From contig JXTC01000043.1 in NCBI GenBank assembly GCA_002914845.1, positions 1,248,334-1,312,333 on the forward strand: 64,000 nucleotides of DNA, read 5' to 3'. Below the pieces are notes generated by a model. That model made no database searches and was not told the DNA's origin. It saw only the letters and a list, made by a program, of their open reading frames with translations. The DNA comes from Trema orientale. Lineage: Eukaryota > Streptophyta > Magnoliopsida > Rosales > Cannabaceae. Position numbers and translations under genes: made by a program. This document shows, one piece after another, positions 45,766 to 56,956 of the stretch; position 1 is the stretch's first letter; each line of letters starts with the position of its first letter.

Positions 45766-46850
45766 CAACCATATATATATTGGTTTTGTCGATCGAATTC
45801 TACTCCAATTATCAACTGTCTCTCGTTCCTACGGTTCTTTTCTTTTTTTTCCTTTTGGTTTTTTCAAGGATAAAAACTATAGGAAAAAAATTGGATAGAA
45901 TTACATCCGATAAAATTATTGGGATAAATTTATTGGGATAGAGTCTAATTTTCTAGCTAGAGTAAGAAATGGATAGAATTAATGGGAAGAGCACATTTTA
46001 GACGGTCCACATCCAAAACTTCTTCTTTTTTAAAAATTTACATCCGATAAAATTTTAGTACCCTTATGCAGAGCTTCACACCGTCAAGTTGCAGAAGTAG
46101 TTTTTCTTTCTTTTCTTTTTTTTTTTTTTTTTTCTTTTTTCCAATTTGCTTCAAAATTCACGTACTTTAGGACTTCTTGCTGTCAACACTTGAAAGTTTG
46201 TACTCAAACGTCTTTGATTTTTAGATATCTTCACCGTCTACTTGAAAAAGAGTGAAGTTGATACAAATACGTGTGTGTATGTATATAGGAAGAGAGAAAT
46301 AGAAAGATATACATATATTTGTGCGCGAGTATATACTCCGTAGAAAGTGCATATAAGATTCCGACATGAAGAAAAGTCTATATAGTTGGTTATAAGGAGA
46401 TAAAGTTATGTATATGGTTGTGCACTGTTTTAATGAAACAGCAACAACAAGAGTCATTTCATTTTCTAGCGTTGAAGATAAATTAGCAAAAGAAGGAATA
46501 AAAAATTCAGCATCCAAAAAGGTTCTTATCTTTTTGCTAGATAACAGATAAGCATTTGAGGAGATAAGAAGAGGTTTTTTTGTTTATTCAGAGCTAGCTT
46601 CAACTTGATGAAAAAAGTATAGAATATCTCTAAGAATCTATAGTGTTAATCCGATGAACTTTTGGATTAAGATTTTATATTCTGATCTCATAAGCCACTT
46701 TTTGCCAACTTTAAAGTGCTATCCATACTCGGAAAAATATCCAGCTAGTGAAGATATTTTTATAGGACCACTTAATTACTTTCAATGAGTTTTTTCAATA
46801 CCTCCCAGCAGCTATAAATAAAGACTTTGCTTCTAATTGTTGAATGCAAG
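45766..46850. other. Upstream region of the DUF761-like gene
   Basis: No gene recognised. A GCTATAAATAAAG sequence at about 46,810 is a plausible TATA box for the gene starting at 46,944. This region is not part of the duplication, so only the right copy has it. Confidence 0.45.
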
Positions 46851-46943
46851 TTAAGTTCTTCTTTGAATCTTCAAGCCAAAAAAAACAAAAAAAAAAAAGG
46901 AAAAAAAAAGAGGGATAGAAGTTCTCGAGTTGATCATCGATAT

Positions 46944-47186
46944 ATGGAGTCTAGTTATATGGTGGTCAGAAACAAAGGAGAGAGTAAATATAACAGCCAT
47001 ACGAAGAGGTCGAACGTGCCATCTTCAATTTCTCTTAGAGGGTCTTCGTTTGAGGATGTGTTTGTGGAATATGCAGCAAGCCAGAAGGTGTCAAACTCAA
47101 ATGGCCACTACGCCGATGATGAAACCATCGATGCCAGAGCTGCAAGCTATATCTCTTATGTCCAAGAACGGTTTAAGCGCTGCTAG
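46944..47186 (+). CDS. Small DUF761-like plant protein (80 residues)
   Basis: The ATG at 46,944 follows a TATA-like sequence and an A-rich leader. The product starts MESSYMVVRNKGESKYNSHT, has a conserved-looking SSISLRGSSFEDVFVEYAA, and ends DDETIDARAASYISYVQERF, then KRC. The C-terminal pattern (acidic, D-x-R-A-x-x-Y/F-I-x-x-x-x-E-x-F/L) resembles the short C-terminal motif of plant DUF761-type proteins, whose function is unknown. It is tail to tail with the MADS gene. Relative to the left copy it has lost 15 bases just before the stop, so its C-terminus is five residues shorter. An in-frame upstream ATG (46,827) lies in an A-rich tract and is less likely to be the start. Moderate confidence that it is a gene, lower in the family name. 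Confidence 0.55.
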   Translation: MESSYMVVRNKGESKYNSHTKRSNVPSSISLRGSSFEDVFVEYAASQKVSNSNGHYADDETIDARAASYISYVQERFKRC

Positions 47187-48241
47187 TTAAGATTTATTAT
47201 TTTTATTTTTAAGTTTTTTTGGGAAAGGGTGTCATTTGGGATGATGTAGTATGTCCCAATTCTCTATTTAGCAAAAATATAGTCTTGACTACACTTACTT
47301 AATTCAGCATTTAGCATGTTGCGTACTGTTAGTACTTGTATGCATGTCTGTTGTGTTGTGGAAGTTCAATGTTTCAGGTTATTATTTAGTAACAAATTTT
47401 CTTGCTTTTTGATGAGTACTTTGTGTTGCTTTGTATCTGCTTTTTTTAATCAAGCTTCCTTTTTTTTTCTTTTATTTTTTTTCTGTGTTGGTGCTTTTAT
47501 AATTCCATAGTCATGGAATTTGTAACTGGGTTAAGCACGTACAGTGTGGAACTACTTAATTAATTGAAATGGAGTGGACAAGTCATGCTGGCCTGTATCT
47601 GCTAGCATATCCATGTCTTATCCACAGAACATTCTTCCATATTACAACATCTCATACGAAAAAAGAGAATATTTTTGGATCATATATATATATTCATATA
47701 TAAATAAAAATGTATATATCCATATCTCTGGGAGGTAAAGCTAATATTGATCATAATAAATTATTATGGTCCTGCTACAGATCTAACATATACGTACAAT
47801 CCATAAAAGCATACATAGATATATATACACATTCATAATATTATAAATATCTAACCGCAGCACATAAGCACATATATACTTCTTTAGACAAACTGATTAA
47901 ATGGTAGGATATCAATTTGGTGCCTGTCAATTGGCGACTAAAATCCAAAATACCTGCATTATTTCAAGATTTTATATCCTGCAATCAATTTAAGAATAGA
48001 TCAACATATAATTAGGAAGTCTTGATAATTAAATGGACTTATTTAAGTTATATATCACCGGGGGTGAACCTTCAACTTATTACATGCTATATTTGTTATT
48101 TTTTTCTTTCTTTTTTTTTATTTTTGCTAAAATTTATAAGGCATTTCACTTCAGTCAGGCTCAACTTGTGGGAATTAATTACTCAATCATATATACCTGG
48201 GATTGGGAAGATTATTGGGAAGATTGTATGCCAAAACCCTT
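47187..48241. other. Convergent 3' intergenic region
   Basis: Between the DUF761-like gene and the MADS stop codon. No further gene seen. Confidence 0.6.
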
Positions 48242-50644
48242 TCATAATGTTGGATTGGTATCATCTTGCTGCTCTAGTAACTTAACCTTATTAAGAAGGA
48301 GATACACAAATGCATAAATATATGTATGTCAAACTCCAAAACAATATCAGAACTATGCATAAGAAAAGTGAGAACGTTCAACGTTTGAATACGGAGTATC
48401 TTTGCTTTTATTTACTTATATTTATTGTTATATTATTATCTTTAAAGTAATGAAGTGAGGCTGCACGAAGTTAACTAGGAATAGGAAGAGCAAATTAGAA
48501 ATCTCACTTTTTTTTGGAGGCGTGTGTTCTCCTCTTGCAAGGCTCTACGCTGTATATATGTATTGAGTATCAAAAAAAAAATAAAGAAAAAGAATTTATT
48601 TAGTTTCCTCAAAAAACTTACTTTCATTGATCATTATATAGCATATATATATATATATAGCAATTTTATCCCCATTTTTGTTTTATACTATACCCTTTTT
48701 GTTAATTTTCAATATGTTAGTGTGATCATCTTTTGGATTTTGTTTTAATTAAACAGCTCCTAGTGCCTTTGAATAGCTTAGACAAATGAAATGATAACTA
48801 GCACTAATATAAAACGTTTCCTATTAAGCAAACAATAAAAGAAGAAGAAACATGACAGGATGTTTCGAGCTATACTTTATAATAAGACCGTAATCATACT
48901 TTAGCAGTATTACGTACATTGAACACTTAAGCAGGAAAACCCTCTTCCACTATAAACACTGGCCTGATGCATGTTTTAAGTCCTCACAACTAATAAACTA
49001 GATCTTGAAATAGCATGAAATAACATATTATTACAACTGATTAGTACATGTAGATTTAAGTAATTCTTTGCAAATAATTAGGCAATTTCTGTAATCAGGC
49101 CATATATTATTTAGTATCTTACCCTTATTTTGAGGTAGTTGATGTGCTCCGAGATGATCCTTCTCTGTAGTCCACGCATCGTAATCATAATATTGACAAA
49201 TATTAGAGGAAGTTTCTCTCATCAACTAAACTTTTTCAACTTAATTTAGAATTCGAAGTAACAAAATGGCTCCAGTACTATGTTTGGCCTCTTTTTGTAA
49301 TATGTATATATAAAGGTTTAAGTCTTGCAATAAATTCATGTTCTATTACCTTCTTACAGCGGACACGTTCAACCCCAATCTTAAGTTGTCGCTCTAACTG
49401 TTTCAACTCTTTCATTCCCAACATTGATAGATCTTCACCAGCTAAGTTCCTATAAATTAGATTAATACTGATTACTATATAATATATGCTTATGAACCTT
49501 GCACAAAAACTAATTATACAATATATGTATATCTATATGAGACAATGACTTCAGATGTACCTCAAATTTCCTTCCAAGTTTTCAGTTGATCTTTTCAGTT
49601 CTTCAATTTCTGTCTTCCAGAACTGCAAGCAGAAAATGTAACAGTCAGTATAATACTAAGTAATAAAGCAGGGAATAGCATGATTAAAATAGTACGGGCC
49701 TATAAAAGCTATGTCACCCCAATATTATCAGGACTAAGGTCAGAATTCTACAATTACCATTAAATCATGGCAGCCAACATTTTAAAAATTAATGAGGCCA
49801 CTAATATGTTCATTTCTATTTCATGATCAAGGATCAGGAAATCAAAATATGCCCATTAATTGACTATTATTCACCTAAAAAGAATTGAAGGGTATATCCA
49901 GTACTTTGCACAGAGCAGAGCAAGCATCAATCAATCATATATGTTCATTATACTTTTGTTTTTGTCACGTGTCACTTACTGCTGCACATCTTTATTAATC
50001 TTTCCCCTCTCTTGAAGTGAATGAATGACCATGATAGGATAGCCAAATAAATCATTCAAGACGCAACATATGCTTACTTTATCTTCAAGATTCTTTGCGA
50101 GGAGTACTAGTAGTACTGTAGAGCTATATAGATATGTCTTAAGAATATACTATTATTATATATACCTGCTAACCGTTACCCTGGTGAAAACCACAAATAT
50201 ACTGTATACATGCACATGTATATACCTCTATGGTTCTAGTACGTTCGTTATCAGCCGATCCTGGCAATCCCATTTCACTCCTATATCTCACAATGCTCCT
50301 GTCCATGCTGAAGCACAAAGAAACAGATCATATACATACATATCTCTATATTTTACAAGTAATCTGAATATGTATATATAACAACACAAAAGGGCCCATG
50401 TATATATATTATATGTGCAAAAGAGCTAGTAGTAGTGGGAAAAGGGGTGGTGTTGAACTAACTCATGGCTGGCATATTGGTAGAGCTTCCCAGAAGGAGA
50501 GAAAATGATAAGAGCAACCTCAGCATCACAAAGTATGGAAAGCTCAAAAGCCTTCTTCAGAAGCCCATTTCGCCGCTTTGAGAAGGTCACTTGCCTGCTT
50601 GTTGGATTCTCTATTCTCTTCAGCTCCACTTTCCCTCGCCCCAT
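48242..50644 (-). CDS. MIKC-type MADS-box transcription factor, TM8-like, seven exons
   Basis: Exons (minus): 50,644-50,463 (182 nt), 50,307-50,226 (82), 49,622-49,561 (62), 49,449-49,350 (100), 49,164-49,123 (42), 48,549-48,508 (42), 48,286-48,242 (45 with TGA). All are GT-AG, phases join, and the 62/100/42/42 sizes are classic for MIKC genes. The product is 184 residues: MADS domain 1-58 ([40 protein letters not shown]), I region ([20 protein letters not shown]), K domain about 89-170 ([31 protein letters not shown]) and a very short C-terminus ([14 protein letters not shown]). It binds CArG boxes as a dimer in the nucleus. TM8 assignment rests on the short C-terminus and the SHDM..YR.E.GLP stretch; a FLC- or SOC1-related identity is less likely. 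TM8 roles are poorly known (flower or fruit development). Confidence 0.9.
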
Positions 50645-51400
50645 AATAAGTACTCAACTAATAGAATAATACACTTGGTACTAGTACCTCCTATAATTCT
50701 ATTTATAATATGAATAGAGGAAGACTAAATGCATCTCTATATATACACGGTGTTTGTTTTTTTCTATATATATAATATATATTTAAATATTGGGCCGCCA
50801 GGCTGGGAAAAAAGTAGTATATGTAAGTCCATGCAAGTAAAATTGTGTTGATATTTGGTTCCAATATCTTAATAGGTATGATGAATTTTGCTAAAGAAAG
50901 ATAGGAGGGAAATTAGAAGATTTGCTGACTAGCTACAGTCCGAACCATATGACGCCAGTCTCAGATACGACAGCACTGCGCAATTTGCTTTTGAAATGAT
51001 ACCTTTCACTCTGTCATTATTATCACACCAGGGCCAACAGTTCCTTACCTGTTAAGTGTTTGACCAACTTAACCTCCAGGCTTCATGTACGTATGTATGT
51101 ATGTATGTATGTGTGCACATATATATACACAAACGTATGTATTATGTCCGATGGGCGTATGCATGTATGAAAGAAGTTGATATATAGTTTATTAGCTCAT
51201 ATCTATATGTAGTGGGGCATTTCTACATCCAACTTATGTGCCATATATGCTATAAAGTATGAAGTAATTATTATAATTATTATTTTTTTGTAGTTTATTA
51301 TCTCGTATCAAAACAGATTTGGAAAAGCTTGTTTGCCAATATTGTTTGATGAGAAATCTTCATTATTCATTTCATTAAAATAAAAAAAACCCAAAATGAA
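50645..51400. other. Promoter side of the TM8-like gene, with a (GTAT)n microsatellite
   Basis: GTAT repeats at 51,087-51,112 and several TATATA tracts. No gene. A CTATATATAGAGATGCAT (minus strand ATGCATCTCTATATATAC..) near 50,730 could hold the TATA box. Confidence 0.5.
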
Positions 51401-51580
51401 ACAAAAAAACTATATTTTGTCAAGTAAGGCCTCAGTTAATGAAGCATACTACTACCAAAACAAAACAAAAAAACTATATTTTGTCAAGCAAGGCCTCAGT
51501 TAATAAAGCATACTACTACCAAAACAAAACAAAAAAACTATATTTTGTGAAGCAAGCCCTCAGTTAATCAAGCATACTAC
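51401..51580. repeat. 64-base tandem repeat, about three units
   Basis: Units start at 51,401, 51,465 and 51,529 with ACAAAAAAACTATATTTTGT, then CAAG.AAGGCCTCAGTTAAT. High identity between units indicates a recent expansion. Confidence 0.9.
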
Positions 51581-52432
51581 TTAAAATAAGTCGAAACATT
51601 ATTTAAAAAGGAAAGTAATCTCCAAAGAAAAAGGAAAGTTAATACCAAGAAATAAAGAACATGTCAAACTTTTCTATTTTTGTTTACTAATGAAATTTTC
51701 TGATTCAAAATTAATAGTACGATCCATGTGTTAAATTGTTAATATTGTTTTCAAATGTTTGTAAAATAAGACAGTAGTACTCACCAATAATTTTCTCACT
51801 CTTAATTGTCACCACACAAATACATGCTTACATGAGTCGTGATTATTCATGCTCTGGTTACAAAGCTAGTAGACCAGAATGCTTATGCATATAGTCTAAT
51901 AACCTTATATAAGCAGATCATATATACAAAAATATATATACATATATATATATGTATGTACATATATAAATATTGGCAAGTTCACGAGGGCTCGACACGT
52001 CAAACCTAGATGAATGCAAAAGGAGTCTCAAGGGCCAATGGGAGTTTGACGCGACTCTAGTCTAGTTGATTGATTTATCTACCATCTTACTGTGTTGAGA
52101 TTGGACTATAACGACTACTTTGTTAGCAAAAACGAAAAGTTTTCTTTATTGTGAATCCCATCAATGCGTTTTTGAATCATCAAAATGAAGAAAGAGAAAA
52201 GAAAAAAATAATAAATGTGAACAAGGTCTTTGGGAGGATAGCTTTACAGAGAGTCACATAAGTCTTACTGTGCAATATAATTGGCTTTGTATGTGGGAAG
52301 GCCTGACATTGTGGAGACATGATAAGTGTAGATATAAAGGACTTGCACCTCAGTTGCTGCCCCCACCACACCATAATAGGTTCAAACCTGGGACGTTAAA
52401 TAAATTCCTCCTTTGATTCGACCATCCTAAGA

Positions 52433-52481
<49 letters not shown>

Positions 52482-53387
52482 AATCACATAATTGTGGAGC
52501 GAAAGTAATTTGAATTACAGCCGTTACTTTATTTATTCATTTATTTTTCCTCAACTATCAATAAAATAAGTGAGGGGGCTAAATGTATTGTTTATACATG
52601 TCATATATGTTACATCATAATTTGTAATTTTTAAACAAATTAATATATGTACATATATAAGAAGTACAGTAGTAAATGATATTATGTTATTTAATACCAC
52701 AATTTTTAAAAAATGATGAGTTCCATCCCTGGATTTACAAGTTGCTTAACATAAAAAAATTATTTGGAAATAACTTGTTATCATAATTAGAATGAATAAT
52801 AAATTGTGTGTAAGTACTTATTTTTTTGGTAACAAATTAATTTACTCTTAGCATGACATTATATATTGAAAATTAAGATGTGACAAAGAGATTTATATTT
52901 TATTTTTTGACTTGACAAAAAGGTTTATTAGTCAAAATGTTAGTCGGAATAGAAAGCAATATTTGAAGTATATATAGGGTAGATAAACACTCTTCGATCT
53001 TGTCAATCTAGTGATATTGCACTCACCTAGTCTGAATGGAAGACGCAAAATATATGTAGTTTGTAACTTGGTCTGAAAGTAAACAATTTTTAAATAAATC
53101 GAATAAAATGCTTAAAGATGTGATTTTTTTTTAAAAAAAAAAAAAAAAAAAACAACAAAGCTTTTCTAGTTTTTCTTACTAAAATTTCTTTTCAAAAAAG
53201 TTTTTTCTTTTTTTTGGGTTTAATATTTTCTGTTTGCCTCCACTCGAGGGTGAACCTTTTCTTTATTTGGGTTCTCAACTATGCCCTGATTTTTCAGTAT
53301 GATTATTCAATGATTATAAACATATTAATCAAAATAGTATATAAGCTCCGAGATGCGGTAGACTAATTAAATAAAGGGAAATTTAGA
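51581..53387. other. Intergenic, no gene recognised
   Basis: AT-rich. Contains a (CT)n microsatellite at 52,440-52,479 and poly-T/poly-A near 53,127-53,150. Confidence 0.5.
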
Positions 53388-53556
53388 TGGATGACCAAGT
53401 ATTTTATATTTAATTAAGTAGATGTCCATTTTTAAAATTTTATAGTTAAATGTCCAGGTATATATATTTTTACACTTGGTAGATAAACAAATCTACCTAC
53501 CAATTTTAGTTACTGTACTGAAATGTATTAGGTATATAATTTTTTATACTTTGTAT
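53388..53556 (-). repeat. AT-rich interspersed repeat, copy C (inverted, truncated at an n)
   Basis: Matches the reverse of copies A and D (ATGTCCATTTTTAAAATTTT, TTACACTTGGTAGATAAAC), stopping at the ambiguous base 53,557 followed by poly-A. Confidence 0.75.
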
Positions 53557-53914
53557 NAAAAAAAAAAAAAAACTTAATACATTGAATTGCATAATCAAGT
53601 ATGATTCTTTAAGCAATATAAGGATATATACTCAATTATATGGGCCAAGAATATTTTGTGCATGATTACAAGAGAAAAAACAAAACAACGAACAACGAAC
53701 AAATCCAATGGGCCAAGGTGATGATTGAATTTCAAACTAATTCAATCTTTTTTTTTCTTTATTTTGTTTTTTACTTTTAGTTGAATGATCTATTATCGCA
53801 CAACAATAAAGTCACTCTTCACCTTATGAAAACATCACCTTCCAATTTGTTTCTCTCAAAAAAATAAAATAAAATATGAAACTACTAATTTTCTCCCAAT
53901 TGTTACATGTTTAA

Positions 53915-54211
53915 GGGGCTTATAGAAATGTGACCAAATTTTGGGCCTAATTTCAGTTTATGTCTCTTTATCAAATGTTATAGCAAAATGTCCAGTATAT
54001 ATGCTTATATACCACGTGTAAAATTTTATATACCAAGTATAAAAAATTATATACCCAGTACATTTCAGTATAGTAACTAAAATTGGTAGATATATATATG
54101 TGTATCTACCAAGTGTAAAAATATATATACCTAGACATTTAGTTATAAAATTTTAAAAATGGACATCTACTTAATCAAATTTAAAATACTGGTCATTCAC
54201 CTAAATTTCTC
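53915..54211 (+). repeat. AT-rich interspersed repeat, copy D
   Basis: Begins GGGGCTTATAGAAATGTGAC and ends CTAAATTTCTC, very close to copy A. Together with copy C it forms an inverted pair around about 360 bases. Confidence 0.8.
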
Positions 54212-54711
54212 AAATTTTAATTGGGGTTGAGAACATAATTGACTGTTGGGCTGGGCCTGCAACCAAAGAGGGCTTGACACGTTTGATCACTTTTGACAAT
54301 TTTTAAAATTCTCTCTATATTTTTTCTTGTAGGAATATAATCCCCACGATTCGAGGCTTTCGAGCCCTGCCTAACGGATTTGGTCTTGTGGGGGCAAAGC
54401 TGATCTCATTGTCAAGACCCAACTGCTCTACTTCTTATTTAATTATTTTTCTATTTTCCGACCCATTTTGTAGATAAGATGTGAATTATCAATTATCTCT
54501 TTGGATTTTACCGGTTTTACTTTCTTGGTGGGACCATGAAGAAAAAATGGCATCAGGTACGGAGATTTTAAAAATAATGATAAAAATACAACTTCATGCT
54601 TATAATTACTTTCTCGTACCGCCCAAGAAAAAATATTTTCGATTTATACAGTCTAAGACTCAAAAGAACTTTATTTATTTCAAAGTCGCATAGATAACTT
54701 TCAAACAAAAA

Positions 54712-54790
54712 TTGGTCTAGTGGTTGGGCTATAATTGACTTACAAGGTTCAAACCCCCTTATCCTCAATTTATCTATTTTACGTCTTTTT
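54712..54790 (+). mobile_element. tRNA-derived SINE-like remnant
   Basis: TTGGTCTAGTGGTTGGGC (A-box-like) and GGTTCAAACCCCC (B-box) are spaced 34 bases apart, as in RNA polymerase III promoters of tRNA-derived SINEs. No cloverleaf can be completed, so it is not a tRNA gene. The 3' end is T-rich and the border is unclear. Confidence 0.5.
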
Positions 54791-55737
54791 TATTTATTTT
54801 CTTTTATTCATTTTTTTCTAAATTCATTTATTAAAACCCATTTTTCTCTTTTTTTCGTATTGAACCTTATTACTTTTTTTTTATAATCTTTGTCGTCTTT
54901 AAAGTTTTTTTTCCTTTTTTTCGTATTGAATCTTATTACTCTTTTTTTTTTTTTGTAATTTTTGTCGTCTTTAAAGTTATTTTTCTATTTTCAATCCACC
55001 ATTGAATTTCATGAGCTTCACCTTGTCTTCTTTCCTTTTATCTGCTTTATATTTTTTTTATTTTCCTGTTTTAAATTTTTTTTCTTTTCACAATGAATCT
55101 TATTACTCTTCTCTTTTTAGTTTTCATCTTTTTTTTGTCTTTTTTTATTTCGCTTTCAATCTACTATTTAAGCTTGTTTAGTTAGCATTATGATTGCCGA
55201 AAATCATTTACCAATCAATATTAAAACCAATTTGGTGTAACTTGAGAAACTAATATTCTGGTTTCTAAGAAACCAATCGAGTTACTTTTTTTTTTTTTGT
55301 TATTAATTTGATTAGTAATGAGAAACCAATCTTATAACTCAGAAACTAAGTACTTACTATTTTTTTTTTTAATTTAAGAAAATGATTACTTACTACTCTT
55401 GAAACTAAAAATTAATTTGGTTGATACTAGGTAACCAAATTACAATCTAATAGTTGGTTACTAATTTGATTAGTAACAAGAAACCAACTTGAGAAACCAA
55501 TATGGTTTTTGAGTAACCAATCTGATTTCTAAGAAACTGATTTAGTTTTTGGCATTTTTTTTTAAAATTATTATCGACTACTCTTAAAAGCAAGAACCAA
55601 ATTGATTTCTACTTGTAATCAGAAACTAATCTAGTAATTGGTTACTAATTTGATTAGTAACGAAAAATCAACTAGAGAAACTAATCTGATTTCTAAGAAA
55701 TCAAATTAGTTTCTAGAAAATTTTTATAGTTTTCTGT
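54791..55737. other. T-rich and GAAACCAA-rich low-complexity DNA
   Basis: An 85-90 base direct repeat (TTTTTCGTATTGAA.CTTATTACT, then TTGTCGTCTTTAAAGT) occurs twice at 54,850-54,985. From 55,195 the sequence is built of short variants of AGAAACCAA.. and ..TTGGTTTCT. No gene. Confidence 0.55.
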
Positions 55738-56172
55738 GATTTACTTAGCTACAGGACATTCTGTAAAATAAAAACCACAATGGTTTCCAAGAAACCTTCT
55801 TGGTTTCCCATGATTTATTTAGCTACAAGGCATTCTACTAAAGAAAACCACAATGATTTTTAGGAAACCTTCGTAGTTTCCTGTAATTTACTTAGCTACA
55901 TGGCGTTTTGCAAAAAAAGAAATCACGATGGTTTCCAGAAAATCCTATAATTAATTTAGTTATAGGACATTCTGTAAAAAAAGAAACCACAATAATTTCC
56001 AAGAAATGTTCATGGTTTCCTGTGATTTATTTACGTCTAGGACATTCCGCCAAAGGAAACCAAACTAATTTCCGGAAAACTTTTATAGTTTCCTGTGATT
56101 TACTTACATACATGATATTTCGCTAATAAGAAACTAAATTAGTTTCCAGGAAACCTTAGTGGTTTCCTGTTA
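55738..56172. repeat. 73-base tandem repeat, about six degenerate units
   Basis: Units start with GATTTACTTAGCTACAGGAC-type sequence at 55,738, 55,812, 55,885, 55,949, 56,024 and 56,097. Each holds a GACATTCTG-like block and an inverted pair GGTTTCC...GGAAACC. Confidence 0.85.
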
Positions 56173-56923
56173 ACAGAATATGACTTATTTACTAAAATGC
56201 CACCGCATTTTCAAGCTCCCAAAGTATTTAGAAAAATGCTATAAAAAAGTCGTATGGAATTTTTATTATTTTTGAAAGGTCGTAAATTTGGTAATATTTT
56301 TTAAAAAATAGGTATAAGTGTCCAAATCCCTAACTAGAAATGTACATGTCGTATACGTTTTTACGCCCGCTTTTATGGAAATTCAGATTACGATATGATA
56401 CGATAACTTAATAGAAATATCACATGTTTTTTTGTTAGTTAAGATCAAGGGGAAGAAAAAAAAATAATTTAGATCGAAATTAGGTTGACCCGCTTAACAC
56501 AGGTCAAATTCGGGTCAATTAGCTTAATACGAAATTCATTCATTCGCCCCGCCAATTAATATGCAAATAATTAAATTATTAAGAGTATTCCTAATTTAAA
56601 AACTAATAAAAAAACATAAAGACAAAATAATGTTAGTTTTTGATTGTATATTATTTAATAAATAAGGATATTTAATTTGTATAAAATTTCTTTTAAAAAT
56701 AAGATTAAAACCGTCCTAAAAAAAATGTGTAAAAATACGAGTCAAAAGCGAGTAGTTAATAAGTCAAAAATATACAAATGAGTCATAATAAGTTGTAAGT
56801 TAAGTGTTGTATATCTAAATGAGTCAATCAGTTTTAGGTTCGGTCAACCTATTTATATGTAGGTTAGATTATTTTTAAGAATTCTACAACGAGACGAATC
56901 ATGGATCAAATTTAAGTTGAAAG

Positions 56924-56956
<33 letters not shown>

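Larger units (their letters stand above)
46851..50170. repeat. Segmental duplication, right (intact) copy
   Basis: Collinear with 39,136-43,823. Holds the small DUF761-like gene and MADS exons 3-7 with most of intron 2. MADS exons 1 and 2 lie just beyond the right border. Confidence 0.85.

Noticed and set aside
46221-46517. Minus frame of 98 codons
   Set aside because: AT-rich, no domain, lies in the presumed promoter of the DUF761-like gene.
54712-54790. tRNA gene
   Set aside because: A- and B-box sequences are present, but acceptor and anticodon stems cannot be formed. Treated as SINE-like.
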